DNA from: an uncultured Rhodospirillales bacterium
GTDB lineage: Bacteria; Pseudomonadota; Alphaproteobacteria; Azospirillales; Azospirillaceae
Direction: 5' to 3'
Assembly (NCBI GenBank): GCA_903927615.1
Contig: CAIYNU010000006.1
Location: forward strand, 124,001-188,000
DNA: 64,000 nt
The position numbers were made by a program, and so were the translations under genes. The notes below the pieces were generated by a model. The model was given only the letters and a program-made list of their open reading frames with translations, searched no databases and was not told where the DNA came from. Below are positions 8,273 to 17,797 of the stretch, one piece after another. Positions within the stretch are counted from its first letter, which is position 1. Each line of letters starts with the position of its first letter.

Positions 8273-10719
8273 GGGGCGGTCTCCACCGGCCGGGCCAGGA
8301 GTGGGGGCAAGGCGGCCTTGGGAAAGGCGATGAGGAAGACCAGCGCCGTGACACTGCACAACAGGCCGATGGCGATGATCGATTCCCGATACGACAAGGT
8401 GATGGCGAGGACCACCGCGATCAAGGGGCCGACGGCGGCGCCGATCCGCTCGACCAGCCGGAACACCCCCAAGGTCGGCACCACATCGGGACGGTCACCC
8501 TCCTGCCCCGATCCGGCCACCCGGAAGACCAGGGTCAGTTGCGGCGCGCCGATCAGCGTCTGAGCCAGGCCGAAGAGGATCATGGCCACCGCCGAGACCC
8601 ACAGGCTGTCCGAGATCAGCAACGGCAGCACCGCCAGCAGCGTCGCAAAGCCGCCGAACGCCACCAGTTCCCGACCGGCGGTGAAACGGTCGGCCAGCCA
8701 GGCCACCATGGGCGAAATCAGGATGTAGGTCAGGAAGTAGAGCATCTGAATGCGGCCGATGTCGGCCTTGGAGGCGCCCACCGTGCCCAGAAAGAGCGGC
8801 ACCAGATAAAACAGCAGCGCGGTGGCGGCGATCTTGGTCGGAATGGCGCTGAACAGGGTCAGCGCGAGGAAGCGCGGATTGCAGCCGAGCCGGACCAGTA
8901 CCGGCCAGTCCATGGGCGACGGCGATGTTCCGGGTTTGGTCATGCCATCCTTGGGCAAGGCCAGCACCACCACCAGAGCTGCGGTCAGCGCGAGACAGCC
9001 CCCGAACAGGAAGGTCGGACGGAAGCCGATCTGATCGGCGATGATGCCGCCGATCAACGGACCGCAGACGCCGGCCGCCACCAGGCCGCCGATCACCAGC
9101 GCCAATCCGGTGGCCTGTTGCCGGGGGCCGGTCTGGTCGATCACCGCCCCCTGGGCCGCGATCAGCACCAGGCCGTAGCCGAGGGCGGTCAGGGTCCGCC
9201 ACAGCAGCAGATCATAAAGAGTGACCGCGAGGGCGGTCATGATCAGGCCGCAGGCCGCCAGCAGTGCGCCGATGATGATCGCCCGGCGGCGGCCGATCCG
9301 GTCGGACCACAGCGCCCCGAGCGGCTGAGACAGCGCCCAGACCAGCATGAACACGGTAATCGGCAGACTGACCACCAGATCCGGCGACAGCCAGGGCACA
9401 CCGTCGGCGAAACTGCGGGAAAACGACGGGAAAAACGGCCGGGAGACCTCTTCCGAGAGGCAGAACAGGAACAGCGGCAAGCGGATCAGGGTCAGGTCCA
9501 TGGGTCGGCCGGCCGGTCCGGCTTGGGCCGCCGATCCGACGGCGTTGGCGGCCCGGGCGGCCACCACCAGCACCAGTTCGAAGGCGATCAGCACCGAGGC
9601 CAGCAGCACCGAGCCGATGTCGAGGGCCAGGTCCCGGGAGACCCGGGCCACCACCAGCCGGTCGACGCCGACATCGAGCACGCCCTGAACCTCGGCGCCC
9701 ACCGTGATCGGCAATCGCGTGACCAGATAGCCGGGACGCCCGGTGGTGGCTCCGGTCAGATCGTCGGGCGCCCCGGCGCCGGCCGCGGCCAGCCGGTGTC
9801 CCGAGCGGTCGCCGAGGGCCAGATAGGCGATGTCGGAATTGGCCTTCAACGTCGTCTCGAACACCGCGCCGACTCCGGGCAACCGGTCGATGGGGATGCG
9901 GTATTGCAAGGCCCGTTCGATCTCTCCGGTCAGCGTTTCGCCCACGGCACCGGCCTTGAGGGTCACTTCGGGCAGGATGACCGGTTCGAAGGCGGCCAGC
10001 GCCTTCCAGGCGGTGACCGCCGAGGCCGACAGCAAGATCGCCAGCGTCACCCCGGCCAACCGGAGCCCCAACGGACGAACCCGCTCGGCCAGCGGGCCGA
10101 CGCCGCCCACGGTCCATCGGATGGTGGCGATGGCCGCCACCAGCGCCGCCAGAACCGACCCGGCGATCAGGGCCAGCCAGAGCGGCATCAGGGTCTTGAT
10201 GACGCCGCGGACTTTCTTGTGAAGGCTGGTATTGACGTAACCGAGGGCGACGCCGCCCACCACCTCGCCATAGGGACCGTGCAGGATCGTGCCGACGATG
10301 GTGCGATCCCCGACGACCACCGTCCAGTGCCCGTTGCCGCCGGTCCGCTCCGTTTCTTGCCAGGCCACCCGCCACGCTCCCGGCACCGCTTTTCCGATGG
10401 ACTCCCGGGGCATCGAGAACAGGGTCTGGCCGGCATCGTCGAAAATCGACAGTTCGACCACCCGGGCATCGTCCACCGCCTGTCGCTCGACCAACGCCTG
10501 AAGGTCGACGAGGTTGGCGAGCGGCAACCCCAAGGTCAGGCCCAGCTCGGCTTCTGCCGTCACCGTACCGGTCATGACCTCCATGCGGGAGGTCACCGCC
10601 TGGCCGAGCAGACTGGAGAATTTGAAACCGCTCAACACGCCGGTCAGACACACGGCCAAACCGACAGTGATCGCGATAATCAAGCCGCCGCGAACGGCAA
10701 GGGCGGATCGCTGAGACAC
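8269..10719 (-). CDS. MFS transporter with two N-terminal extracytoplasmic sensor-like domains
   Basis: An 816-residue protein about twice the usual MFS length. Residues 8-30 are a membrane segment. A soluble region of about 140 residues follows with the look of a single-Cache or double-CZ sensor (FDDAGQTLFSMPRESIGKAV, and HGPYGEVVGGVALGYVN). Two membrane segments come next (about 176-200 and 222-242), then a second soluble block (DRLPGVGAVFETTLKANSDI, YLALGDRSGHRLAA) and another membrane segment near 370. From about 405 a 12-helix MFS core follows, with the DRIGRRRA loop between helices 2 and 3. It heads a tightly overlapping operon with a substrate-binding protein and a GNAT protein. What is sensed or moved is unknown. 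Confidence 0.8.
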   Translation of the reverse strand: MSQRSALAVRGGLIIAITVGLAVCLTGVLSGFKFSSLLGQAVTSRMEVMTGTVTAEAELGLTLGLPLANLVDLQALVERQAVDDARVVELSIFDDAGQTLFSMPRESIGKAVPGAWRVAWQETERTGGNGHWTVVVGDRTIVGTILHGPYGEVVGGVALGYVNTSLHKKVRGVIKTLMPLWLALIAGSVLAALVAAIATIRWTVGGVGPLAERVRPLGLRLAGVTLAILLSASAVTAWKALAAFEPVILPEVTLKAGAVGETLTGEIERALQYRIPIDRLPGVGAVFETTLKANSDIAYLALGDRSGHRLAAAGAGAPDDLTGATTGRPGYLVTRLPITVGAEVQGVLDVGVDRLVVARVSRDLALDIGSVLLASVLIAFELVLVVAARAANAVGSAAQAGPAGRPMDLTLIRLPLFLFCLSEEVSRPFFPSFSRSFADGVPWLSPDLVVSLPITVFMLVWALSQPLGALWSDRIGRRRAIIIGALLAACGLIMTALAVTLYDLLLWRTLTALGYGLVLIAAQGAVIDQTGPRQQATGLALVIGGLVAAGVCGPLIGGIIADQIGFRPTFLFGGCLALTAALVVVLALPKDGMTKPGTSPSPMDWPVLVRLGCNPRFLALTLFSAIPTKIAATALLFYLVPLFLGTVGASKADIGRIQMLYFLTYILISPMVAWLADRFTAGRELVAFGGFATLLAVLPLLISDSLWVSAVAMILFGLAQTLIGAPQLTLVFRVAGSGQEGDRPDVVPTLGVFRLVERIGAAVGPLIAVVLAITLSYRESIIAIGLLCSVTALVFLIAFPKAALPPLLARPVETAP

Positions 10720-11258
10720 GGCTGTTGACGTTCCTTAGAGTCACGGAACCCAAGGGTTTATCCCAGGGCGGGATCCGGAGACAGCGTCCCCGGAAGCGTA
10801 TTTTCATCCACACCTCGGCGCCTTTCAGCGCCTCGGAAACCGCATGCTGGGATTTGACGTTATGGGGTCCGATAACGTCTATCAACAGGAAAATGACAAA
10901 AAGGACTCTCAAGCCCCCTGCCCACGAAGACGTGTGGATCAACCAATCTCGGAATCATCACTGGCCTTCCCGAGGCGCCGATGACCGGCTGACCACGGTT
11001 ATCCAGCATTGGACCGGGCACGCTATCGAACAGGGACGCCGACTGGAAAAGACCGTTCTGGTGTTTTATACAACGTCATACTTGACGATGCGGCGGTCAA
11101 CGCACGGGAATCTTTGGCAGCAGGACGCGCATCGGAACGCGATGAAGAAAGCGTCGCGGAACCGGTCTGCTCCGACCGTGCCCTCGGTTGCCCGGCGCTT
11201 GCCCGGGATGTAAAACGGTATCGCCCGTTGTGCCAGATCGTCACGCGCCCCGCCTTGG
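10720..11258. other. Intergenic region between GGDEF-EAL gene end and MFS operon start
   Basis: Several open frames exist but none shows family resemblance or a credible start, so I annotate no gene. The region must carry the MFS operon promoter and the end of the GGDEF-EAL transcript. Its most distinct element is the inverted repeat at 10856-10879. Confidence 0.6.
10856..10879. promoter_or_regulatory. Inverted repeat, candidate operator of the MFS operon
   Basis: GACGTTAT (10856-10863), an 8-base spacer, and ATAACGTC (10872-10879) form a perfect dyad 137 bases upstream of the MFS start. Arm length and spacing suit a dimeric regulator. No regulator gene is adjacent. Confidence 0.35.
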
Positions 11259-14009
11259 TTATGCGCTCCTGGCCGGCCGACGGTTAGCAATAAAGTTCAG
11301 AAAAGCCTTCGCAGGCATCGGCCGGGCAAAGTAGTATCCCTGAGCGGCATCACAGTTCAGGGTCCGAAGATGATTTAAAGTTGCGCTATCTTCGACCCCT
11401 TCCGCAATTGTGCCGAGGTTCAAGCTCAGCGCCATTTGAATGATAGCGCGCACAATTGCGGCATTTTCGCTGTCGGAACACATATTTCCCACGAACGTCT
11501 TGTCGATCTTGACCTTGTCGACGGCCAGGCGTTTAAGATACGCCAGGCTGGAATAGCCCGTGCCGAAATCATCGATAGAAATCGTGACGCCTAACGCCTT
11601 GAGCTGTTGAATTTGGCTCAGGATCGCCTCGGTATCACTTATCAGGACTGATTCGGTCAGTTCCAGTTCGAGCAACGCCGGATTCAGATCGGTATCGGAC
11701 AGGGCAGCGGCGACCGCACGGTCGACGTTGCCACGCTTGAATTGGACCGCCGACAGATTCACGGCGACGGCAATGCCGGGCTCGCCGTGTCTCTGCCAAG
11801 CGACCGCCTGACGGCAAGCCTCGCGCAAGACCCAGTCACCGATCGTGACGATAATGCCGCTCGCCTCTGCAAGGGGGATGAACCGTCCCGGCATCAATTC
11901 CTTCAGTATGGGATGATGCCAACGAATCAGCGCTTCGGCTCCAAGAGTGGCTCCCGTGATTAGATCAATCTTAGGTTGATAATGTAAAACAAACTCACCA
12001 TTATTGAGGGCAGTTCGCAAATCGTTGCGCAGAGAAAGTTGTTCAATCGCCGGGACGTGGATTCGGCTGTCGAAGAAGCGGAAATGATTTCGCCCGGCCT
12101 CCTTCGCCTGGTACATGGCAAGATCGGCCTTGCGCAGCAGGATATCGAAGTCGTCCCCGTCGTCCGGATAGAGGGCGATCCCGATCGAGGCCGAAATCGT
12201 CAATTCCCGCCCCTCAATCATGAAGGGTTCAGCCATCGACTCCATCATTCGCTCGGCGATGGCTGCGGCCACGTTCGGATTTGAGAGCGCCGGCAGGACG
12301 CTCAGGAACTCGTCACCACCCAACCGGCTGACGGTGTCGCCGTCCCGCACGGCGTTCTGCAATCTTGCCGCCACATCTTGCAGCAAAGTATCCCCGACGG
12401 CGTGGCTCAGGGTGTCGTTGATCGTCTTGAAATGGTTGAGGTCGAGGTAGATCATTGCAACTTTTGTTTGAGTGCGAGTGGCCAGCGCCATTGCGCGTTC
12501 CATCCGGTCCCGTCCCAATAACCGGTTAGGAAGCTTGGTCAGCGGATCGTGATGTGCCAGGAACCGGATCTCGTCGGCGGCCCGATTTCTTTCGGTGACA
12601 TCCCAGATCACTCCCACGATCCCGCCGTAACTCTGATCCGCCTTGCGCAAAAGCGTCTTGTACAATTCAATATGATTCTGGCGTCCATCGCGGGTTTCAA
12701 TCAAGGTTTCATAAATTTGATGCCCGCCCGAAGCAAAGAGCGCCTCGTCGGCCTTTGAGAATGTTTCCGCGTATTTGCCCATCCAAATTTCATCGGAGGT
12801 TCGCCCGATCAGGTCTTCGTTCTTGATCCCAAAGAAAGTCTCGAACGCTTTGTTGCAGCCTGTGTAACGGAGATGTTCGTCTTTATAGAATACTGGTGCC
12901 GGGATCACTTCCAACAATCCCTCGATGAAATTCATCCGATCCTGGATTGCCCGCTCAGCGCGCTGTCGCACGCTGATCTCGATCTTCAATTGGCGATTGG
13001 CCTCCCCCAGATCTCGAGTGCGCTCCGCCACCAACCGCTCGAGGTCGCGGTTCAGTGCTTCCAACGCGTTGTGCGCTTGGCTTCGGAACCGGGACACCCT
13101 TTGCTGCTGGTCCCGGATCACAAGACCGGAGACCAGAACGACAAATGGAAAGACAACCAGAACGGCTAGAAATCCGTCGGACACCGTGTGGCCGTAAAGC
13201 GAATCCTGGGCGGCGACGGTCACCAGCGACAGCGGCATCCCCTTCAACGGGGTCCTGACGGCAACCACGGGGCCGTAACGATCGGCCGTCCCAACCGGGA
13301 CCACTTGATTTTGGGGGATCACGGCCAAACGACCGATAAATTCGGGAGCCAGCCGGCCCTCCCGCTCAGACGATCCCAATTCGTGCTGTGAATCGGTGAC
13401 TAAAGCTTCCCAATATTTCGAGGACTGTTCCAAATCGAGCAGATTGTGGGTCAGAATGCTCGCCTCGCCCACAACGACAGCCCGGCCGTTGACGACCCCC
13501 TTGAAAAGCAACGGGATGCTCGCGATGATGAGGTGCTGATCGGCGTCAACCGCCAGCCTGGGTTCCGTAGCGGCCGGAATTTGTATCGGCTTGCTGTCGT
13601 GATCATTGTAAACACTAACCACGACTGAGTCGTCTGCGTTTAAGAGGGTAATCTGACGCAAGTAACCTCGATTATCAGCATTTCTCTTAGCCAGATTAGT
13701 ACGGTATAGATGCTCGATGGTATCAATATCCGCCTGAAGGCCATAGCGCAACGATATGCCGAGGGCTCGGTTTATCAGGTAAGTCGTCACTTCATGGGCT
13801 TCCGCCAACGCCCTAGCCTCCCGGTCAAAGCCCGCGATGTCGTCGCCGATGATCGTTGCCCGTCTCTGGCTATCCACCACCAAACGCGCGTTCACTTCGG
13901 CGCGCAACTTCTGTTCGGCATCGTAACTTTGCCACAGCAAGAGCGCACAAACACATCCGCATAAAATAGCAGAAATTATCGGCCATTTTATCAAGCGAAG
14001 CAAAGACAT
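11259..14009 (-). CDS. Membrane PAS-GGDEF-EAL protein (c-di-GMP signalling)
   Basis: A 916-residue inner-membrane signalling protein. An N-terminal membrane helix (about 8-28), a periplasmic sensor region to about residue 275, and a second membrane helix (FLAVLVVFPFVVLVSGLVI) are followed by a coiled coil and a PAS domain (FIEGLLEVIPAPVFYKDEHL onward). The GGDEF domain keeps LGGDEF and the EAL domain keeps GAEALIRW, DDFGTGYSSL and KIDKTFV, so both cyclase and phosphodiesterase activities are plausible. It follows a solute-binding protein gene by 14 bases in the same direction. That arrangement suggests the binding protein presents a ligand to the periplasmic domain. Confidence 0.93.
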   Translation of the reverse strand: MSLLRLIKWPIISAILCGCVCALLLWQSYDAEQKLRAEVNARLVVDSQRRATIIGDDIAGFDREARALAEAHEVTTYLINRALGISLRYGLQADIDTIEHLYRTNLAKRNADNRGYLRQITLLNADDSVVVSVYNDHDSKPIQIPAATEPRLAVDADQHLIIASIPLLFKGVVNGRAVVVGEASILTHNLLDLEQSSKYWEALVTDSQHELGSSEREGRLAPEFIGRLAVIPQNQVVPVGTADRYGPVVAVRTPLKGMPLSLVTVAAQDSLYGHTVSDGFLAVLVVFPFVVLVSGLVIRDQQQRVSRFRSQAHNALEALNRDLERLVAERTRDLGEANRQLKIEISVRQRAERAIQDRMNFIEGLLEVIPAPVFYKDEHLRYTGCNKAFETFFGIKNEDLIGRTSDEIWMGKYAETFSKADEALFASGGHQIYETLIETRDGRQNHIELYKTLLRKADQSYGGIVGVIWDVTERNRAADEIRFLAHHDPLTKLPNRLLGRDRMERAMALATRTQTKVAMIYLDLNHFKTINDTLSHAVGDTLLQDVAARLQNAVRDGDTVSRLGGDEFLSVLPALSNPNVAAAIAERMMESMAEPFMIEGRELTISASIGIALYPDDGDDFDILLRKADLAMYQAKEAGRNHFRFFDSRIHVPAIEQLSLRNDLRTALNNGEFVLHYQPKIDLITGATLGAEALIRWHHPILKELMPGRFIPLAEASGIIVTIGDWVLREACRQAVAWQRHGEPGIAVAVNLSAVQFKRGNVDRAVAAALSDTDLNPALLELELTESVLISDTEAILSQIQQLKALGVTISIDDFGTGYSSLAYLKRLAVDKVKIDKTFVGNMCSDSENAAIVRAIIQMALSLNLGTIAEGVEDSATLNHLRTLNCDAAQGYYFARPMPAKAFLNFIANRRPARSA

Positions 14010-14023
14010 GGCGGGTCCTTACA

Positions 14024-14920
14024 TTACTTTTCTCGGGCACCGCCAAAGAATTCCGGGAAATAGCTTCTGATTTCCGGATAATACTTTAAAACGAGGCGGT
14101 CGTAACTTCCATCCGCCTTTATTTCCACAAGATACTCATTGAAGGCATCGCGCAACTTGGTGCCGGTTGGGCGAAAAGCGGCCCCCATGCGTTGCTCACC
14201 GGAGATCGGGCCGATAATCTTGATCCGGCCGGCCCATTTTTGAACATCGAGTAACACGTCGGGAACATCGAGCAGCGTAAAGTCCGCCGAGCCGTCGAGC
14301 AGTGCTGGAACCATTTCATTCAGATTGGTGCTCCGGGTGTACTCGCGAATCGCGAAGTTCGGTTCGGACAATCCGTAACTGCTGGGGTCAAGGCAGGTTT
14401 TCCGCATGACCAACAGAGTCTGACGGCCAATCAACCCCTTCGTTTCAGCGATGTCCCGGTCGATCACGGCGCTTCCGTGGATCGGTATCGTCGCGGACTC
14501 GGCCCGCGCGATCAACAGGACCTGAGACGGGAAGGTCGGCTTTGAATAAAGCAATACCCGTTCGCGCCACGGCAGAATGGTAAAACCGGCGGCAATCATG
14601 TCTCCCTTGACTGGATAGGCGCCATCCAGTGTGACATCCGTCCCGTTGCGTACGACATCCTGGCCTAGAAGGTCCCTGATGACGGTCGAAAAACTGCTGT
14701 CCACGTATTGATACCGCACGCCAAGGTGATGCGCAAACCCTTGGGCAAGTTCAACATCAAAGCCGTCGCCGGATCCTGTGACGAAATTCGCGTAGCGAAT
14801 GCCAATATGGCGCAGTTCTCCATTTGTGAGAACATCATTGAGATCGTCCGCAAAAGCCGAGATGGTTGAAGTGAGCAACGCCGCGACTACCACAAACGAA
14901 CTTATAATAGTTCCTTTCAT
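14024..14920 (-). CDS. Extracellular solute-binding protein, family 3
   Basis: A 298-residue periplasmic protein with a signal peptide (MKGTIISSFVVVAALLTST, then ISAFA-DD). The mature part has the order of family 3 amino-acid-type binding proteins: GELRHIGIRY, GDGFDVELAQGFAHHLGV, VRNGTDVTLDGAYPVKGD, and LLDGSADFTLLDVPDVLLDV near the hinge. I chose ATG 14920 because GGAG stands six bases upstream; a second ATG at 14932 overlaps that site. No transporter permease or ATPase is present and the next gene is a GGDEF-EAL protein, so a sensory rather than transport role is likely. Confidence 0.85.
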   Translation of the reverse strand: MKGTIISSFVVVAALLTSTISAFADDLNDVLTNGELRHIGIRYANFVTGSGDGFDVELAQGFAHHLGVRYQYVDSSFSTVIRDLLGQDVVRNGTDVTLDGAYPVKGDMIAAGFTILPWRERVLLYSKPTFPSQVLLIARAESATIPIHGSAVIDRDIAETKGLIGRQTLLVMRKTCLDPSSYGLSEPNFAIREYTRSTNLNEMVPALLDGSADFTLLDVPDVLLDVQKWAGRIKIIGPISGEQRMGAAFRPTGTKLRDAFNEYLVEIKADGSYDRLVLKYYPEIRSYFPEFFGGAREK

Positions 14921-15378
14921 AGGGATCTCCATGGTCAGTCAGTCCGCTCAAGAATGCCAATCATCGCTTTCCTATCCATGCGAATTTAGCACCGGGCGTC
15001 AACGAGTTCCATGTGAAAAGTTGAATTTTGAGAGCCTGTTGCGGAATCGCTGGGGCAGTTTTGGCCAGGGCGGTGGAATTGGCGATGACGTTAGCGGATG
15101 CGCAGAAGTCGCCACGTCATTTCCACGAGTGGGAGATGATCTCCTGGAGCCGGTCCAAAAGCGCGCGCACCAGCAATGTGTTAGCCTGGTTTTTTGCCCG
15201 CCACCATTGTTTCGGACATGGTTAGCCGCCCGGTTGACAATCTGCCCAAGGGAGCCGGTTAAACCGAAGGTTCTTCCATAAAAATATTTAACATACTGAT
15301 TTTCATAAGAACTATGTTTGAAGGGGGCCTGCCTGGGACCCCCCGATTTTCCGGGACATACGGGAATGGCCGGCGGTA
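14921..15378. other. Intergenic region upstream of the SBP-GGDEF operon
   Basis: No gene supported. The stretch 15270-15310 is AT-rich and could hold the end of the Maf2 transcript and spacer DNA. The part from 15030 to 15260 is GC-rich, open in several frames, and might be a decayed transposase end, but I cannot show this. Confidence 0.5.
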
Positions 15379-17325
15379 TCAGACACCCTGACGCGGCTCC
15401 GGAGAGGCAACCGGCGTCGATGGAACCGGCAGAGTCCGCAAAACCTCTCCCACCTCGTGCTCGAACCGGTCGAGCACCGCCCGCAACCGGGCATGCCAGA
15501 GTCGCTCCAGGGCGGTTCGGGTCGGCCCGGGCGGCAAACGCCAGAGAATGTGGCAGGCCAGTTTCTCGAAGGAGGTCAGACTGCCCTGGATGATCACCGC
15601 CGTCGGGTTGCCGGCGTCCCGATGTTGGGCCAGCATCCGCCGGATCGCCTGACTGAGGGCGGTGAAGTCGTCGGGCCGGGCCGCGTCGATCAGCGCCCGC
15701 AGATCGGCAATCAACCGGTCCATGCCGGTGCTCAGGCGCTCGAACTGCGGGGGCCGGAGGTAATGATGGGCCGGGTAATGGGGCAACGGGTCGGCGACGG
15801 CCCCGGTGATCCGGCGCCGATCCAGATGGCGGCCCGGAATCGTCAGGTCGGCCGACCGGCACGGGGTGGTGTGTTCGATCCGCACGCCGTCACTGCAATT
15901 GACGACCTTGAGGCCGAACCGGCCGATCGCCCGTTCCAGCAGCTTCTTGGACCACAGATACATGATTTCACTGTGGGTGACGCCGCCGAAATTGGCCGGC
16001 ACCTCCAGGCTCACGGTATGTTCGCCGATCCCGGGTTGGAATTCGTAGGCGGTGCCCGCAATATGCATCGTTCCGGGGTCCCGGGAGCCGCAATCGACGC
16101 CGAACAGCGTGATGTTCCGGAATCCCAACGCCGCCGCCGTGCGCACGGCGGCGTTGGCCACCATCGGCTGGGCCAGCGACAGGATATCGGCCGGGTCGGC
16201 GAAGGCTTGGGACGAAACCGTGGTCTCCCGAAAAAAATAACTGATCGAGCGGAACAACGCCGAAGCCGCCGGATCGACGGTCACCGAAGCGATAAAATGA
16301 ATATCGGATATATCGTGAATGGTGTTGGCTTCGGATAGTATGTCGTAAAGATGGGGATGATTTTCCAGCTCGACGTGGTAGTCGGGGACGATGCCGGCCA
16401 ACAGGCAGGGCCGTAACGCCGTGCCGCAGGAAAAGACGATGGTCCGGTTGCGCAGAGCCTTGATCTGTTCCAGGTCCTGGGCCAGCGACGGACCGGAACC
16501 GATCACCAGCACCGGTTCGGTGCGCGGCGGACGCGCCTGGCCATCGATCAGGGTAAAACCGTAGCGGTCGAGATTGGCCGCGGCATTGCGGATCATCAGA
16601 CATTCGTCTTCGAAAAAGCCCCGGGTGGCGAACGCCATGCCGACGGTGGCGCGCAATTGCCGGAAGCAGGCCTGCTGGGGCGGCGTCGGATGGTGCAGGA
16701 ACAGGGTGGCGCCATCCAGATACAGCACCCCCTCCTGATTGATCGCCTTGCCGATCAGAGTGTTGAGGGTTTCGGGGCTTTCGGCCAGGACCAGCCGCAG
16801 GGACTGGCCGTTGGCGTCCAACCGCTGGAACAGCGCCTGCCAGTCGATGGCCCCCAGGGCATGACGCAGAAACTCGGGGTGGGTGTCGGCCAGGATGAGG
16901 CAACGCGCCGGCACTTGCGCCACCAGCAACGGCAGATGATAGCCGAGGCCGATGCCCACCACGATCAGAAAGCCCGGCGGCGCCAGGGGATAGAGCGGCA
17001 GCGCGGCGGGTTCGACTCCCAACCGCCGGCAGTCCCCGGTCAAACCACGGATCAGGGCGGCGTAGAGGCTGTCGTCGTCATCCGGGGGCGTGGGAAAGGA
17101 GGCGCGAATCCGGTGGGGTTGCTCCAGGGCCGCGGCGACCTGCCGGCGGGCATAGGCGCGCGCGTCGGTCCCATAATACCGGCCGGTCCCCAGCGCGATA
17201 TCGACGACACCATCCTGGTCCCGGATCGGCTGGGTGGCCGGGGCCTGGTCCAGCACCGGCGCAAGATAGGGAAAACGGGCGACCAGCGCCGTTCGCGAGC
17301 GTTGGATGAGGGTTTCGTCCGACAT
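15379..17325 (-). CDS. Second Maf-type (DUF115) glycosyltransferase family protein
   Basis: A 648-residue paralogue of the protein at 234-2171 with the same block order: IVVGIGLGYHLPLLVAQVPA, LVIGSGPSLAQDLEQIKALR, FSCGTALRPC, DYHVELENHPHLYDILSE, TLFGVDCGSRD and LEVPANFGGVTHSE. It lacks the Ala/Pro repeat linker of the first copy and has a different N-terminus (about 40-90) and C-terminus. It lies immediately downstream of the four Gly/Ala-rich genes in the same direction, separated by a strong terminator, so it is probably transcribed on its own. The proximity makes those Ser/Thr-bearing small proteins candidate acceptors, which is speculation. Confidence 0.85.
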   Translation of the reverse strand: MSDETLIQRSRTALVARFPYLAPVLDQAPATQPIRDQDGVVDIALGTGRYYGTDARAYARRQVAAALEQPHRIRASFPTPPDDDDSLYAALIRGLTGDCRRLGVEPAALPLYPLAPPGFLIVVGIGLGYHLPLLVAQVPARCLILADTHPEFLRHALGAIDWQALFQRLDANGQSLRLVLAESPETLNTLIGKAINQEGVLYLDGATLFLHHPTPPQQACFRQLRATVGMAFATRGFFEDECLMIRNAAANLDRYGFTLIDGQARPPRTEPVLVIGSGPSLAQDLEQIKALRNRTIVFSCGTALRPCLLAGIVPDYHVELENHPHLYDILSEANTIHDISDIHFIASVTVDPAASALFRSISYFFRETTVSSQAFADPADILSLAQPMVANAAVRTAAALGFRNITLFGVDCGSRDPGTMHIAGTAYEFQPGIGEHTVSLEVPANFGGVTHSEIMYLWSKKLLERAIGRFGLKVVNCSDGVRIEHTTPCRSADLTIPGRHLDRRRITGAVADPLPHYPAHHYLRPPQFERLSTGMDRLIADLRALIDAARPDDFTALSQAIRRMLAQHRDAGNPTAVIIQGSLTSFEKLACHILWRLPPGPTRTALERLWHARLRAVLDRFEHEVGEVLRTLPVPSTPVASPEPRQGV

Positions 17326-17408
17326 GGGGTCCCGATTTTACCGTAACAGGACTGTATCGTAACGGGGTCCGAGGCCTCAAGACCGGCCAGCGCCAAGCCC
17401 GGCACACC

Positions 17409-17442
17409 AAAAAAAAACGGGCGGAGGTGATCCCCGCCCGTT
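17409..17442 (-). terminator. Intrinsic terminator of the Gly/Ala-rich gene array
   Basis: Read on the minus strand, a perfect 9-bp stem (AACGGGCGG and CCGCCCGTT) with a 9-base loop is followed by a run of T (positions 17409-17415). It stands 40 bases after the last array gene and before the second Maf gene. Confidence 0.85.
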
Positions 17443-17482
17443 GCTTCCATCGGTCCGCCGATCAACCGGCGGCGACAGGGAA

Positions 17483-17746
17483 TTATGAATTGATGTTGAT
17501 CGAGCCGATCGAGGTGTTGTCGGACACGTCGCCACCATGGGCACCAAATGACCCGGCGCTCGCACCGGCGCTGCCGCCGATGCCCAGACCGCCCGCACCG
17601 GCGCCGACGCCGAAGCCACCCGCCTCGGCCTGACCGATTCCGAAGCCGCTGCCGGCCATCGCACCCGCGCCGCTGCCGGCACCGCCAAAAGCATCGCCGC
17701 CCGACTTGCCGCTCTGGCCTACGCTCACACTCGTGCTATGTGACAT
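17483..17746 (-). CDS. Small Gly/Ala-rich repeat-family protein, copy 4 (last of array)
   Basis: An 87-residue protein of unknown family. It begins MSHSTSVSVGQSGKSGG and ends GGDVSDNTSIGSININS, almost the same as its three neighbours. The middle is nearly all Gly, Ala and Ser with a GxGxG rhythm. It is the most divergent copy, with F or E in place of some G and A and SFGAHGG near the end. The start is set by the shared N-terminus and by AAGGAAC ahead of it; an upstream ATG at 17800 would add 18 unrelated residues. There is no signal peptide, Cys or membrane helix. A strong terminator follows. Confidence 0.8.
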   Translation of the reverse strand: MSHSTSVSVGQSGKSGGDAFGGAGSGAGAMAGSGFGIGQAEAGGFGVGAGAGGLGIGGSAGASAGSFGAHGGDVSDNTSIGSININS

Positions 17747-17797
17747 GGAGTTTGTTCCTTGTAATACCAGAAAGAAGTTAAACAACACACCTCTTCG

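Noticed and set aside
8539..10728. Long plus-strand open frame opposite the MFS gene
   Set aside because: The minus strand has an unmistakable MFS protein; the plus translation is His/Gln/Arg-rich, the mark of an antisense shadow.
10725..11213. 162-codon plus-strand frame in the spacer before the MFS operon
   Set aside because: No motif, no ribosome site, and overlapping frames of equal length exist on both strands.
14999..15260. Possible transposase remnant between the SBP gene and the second Maf gene
   Set aside because: I could not find a recognisable transposase motif or inverted ends; kept as plain intergenic.
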